Shown piece by piece: positions 6,135-6,160 of a stretch of 6,160 nt of DNA. Under the pieces are notes generated by a model. It did no database searches. It saw only the letters and a list, made by a program, of their open reading frames with translations, and was not told the origin of the DNA. The stretch's first letter is position 1; every line of letters begins with the position of its first letter. The translations under genes and the position numbers were made by a program. The DNA comes from an uncultured Anaerolineaceae bacterium (GTDB taxonomy: Bacteria > Chloroflexota > Anaerolineae > Anaerolineales > Anaerolineaceae): positions 1-6,160 of the forward strand of contig CALCQT010000195.1 in the NCBI GenBank assembly GCA_937894825.1. The letters are read 5' to 3'.

Positions 6135-6160
6135 CTACTTCACAGTAACTTCGATTTTTT
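6135..6160 (-). CDS. Possible last codons of the gene preceding rplM (partial)
   Basis: On the - strand the right edge reads K-I-E-V-T-V-K and then TAG (6137-6135), ending 24 bases before the L13 start. Tight spacing of this kind fits an operon. In many bacteria the gene before rplM is rplQ (L17) or truA, but seven residues are too few to identify it, and a chance open frame over 26 bases is easy to get. Listed as a pointer only. Confidence 0.3.

Noticed and set aside
1..6160. CRISPR array, tRNA/rRNA genes, phage genes, defence or toxin-antitoxin system
   Set aside because: No regularly spaced repeats, no cloverleaf-type sequence and no signature proteins of such systems were seen on either strand.

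Overview
The window looks like a piece of a Chloroflexota genome, probably from an Anaerolineae-like bacterium. The main reason is the large gene at 1607-5053. It belongs to the TIGR03663 (Agl23-like) membrane protein family, which I recall as sparsely distributed and mostly confined to Chloroflexota and some archaea. The bacterial S9 and L13 proteins and the strong Shine-Dalgarno sites rule out an archaeon. The genes look moderately GC-rich, with AT-rich spacers. The taxonomic call is an inference, not a computed result.

Layout of the + strand: (1) 1-984 is the 3' part of a membrane protein gene that enters from the left edge. (2) 993-1367 is a small DUF488/YeaO-type gene whose ribosome binding site overlaps the stop codon of the first gene, so the two probably form one transcript. 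(3) 1368-1606 is an AT-rich spacer holding what looks like a decayed fragment of an IS256-family transposase and possibly one end of that element. (4) 1607-5053 encodes an 1148-residue protein that joins a multi-pass GT-C-like membrane region to an extracytoplasmic domain and a C-terminal six-bladed NHL beta-propeller.

Layout of the - strand, read from the right edge: the last codons of an unidentified gene, then rplM (L13) and rpsI (S9), tightly coupled as in most bacteria. The S9 ribosome binding site overlaps the L13 stop codon. The ribosomal operon and the large membrane gene converge. Between them lies a perfect A-tract/stem/T-tract inverted repeat at 5098-5140 that should terminate transcription from both sides.

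The ribosomal pair is ordinary housekeeping. The + strand carries two envelope proteins, of which the larger is probably involved in lipid-linked sugar transfer or surface glycan assembly. I found no CRISPR array, no tRNA or rRNA gene, no phage module and no recognisable defence system. The points most worth a second look are the glycosyltransferase-like/NHL fusion and the IS256 remnant just upstream of it.
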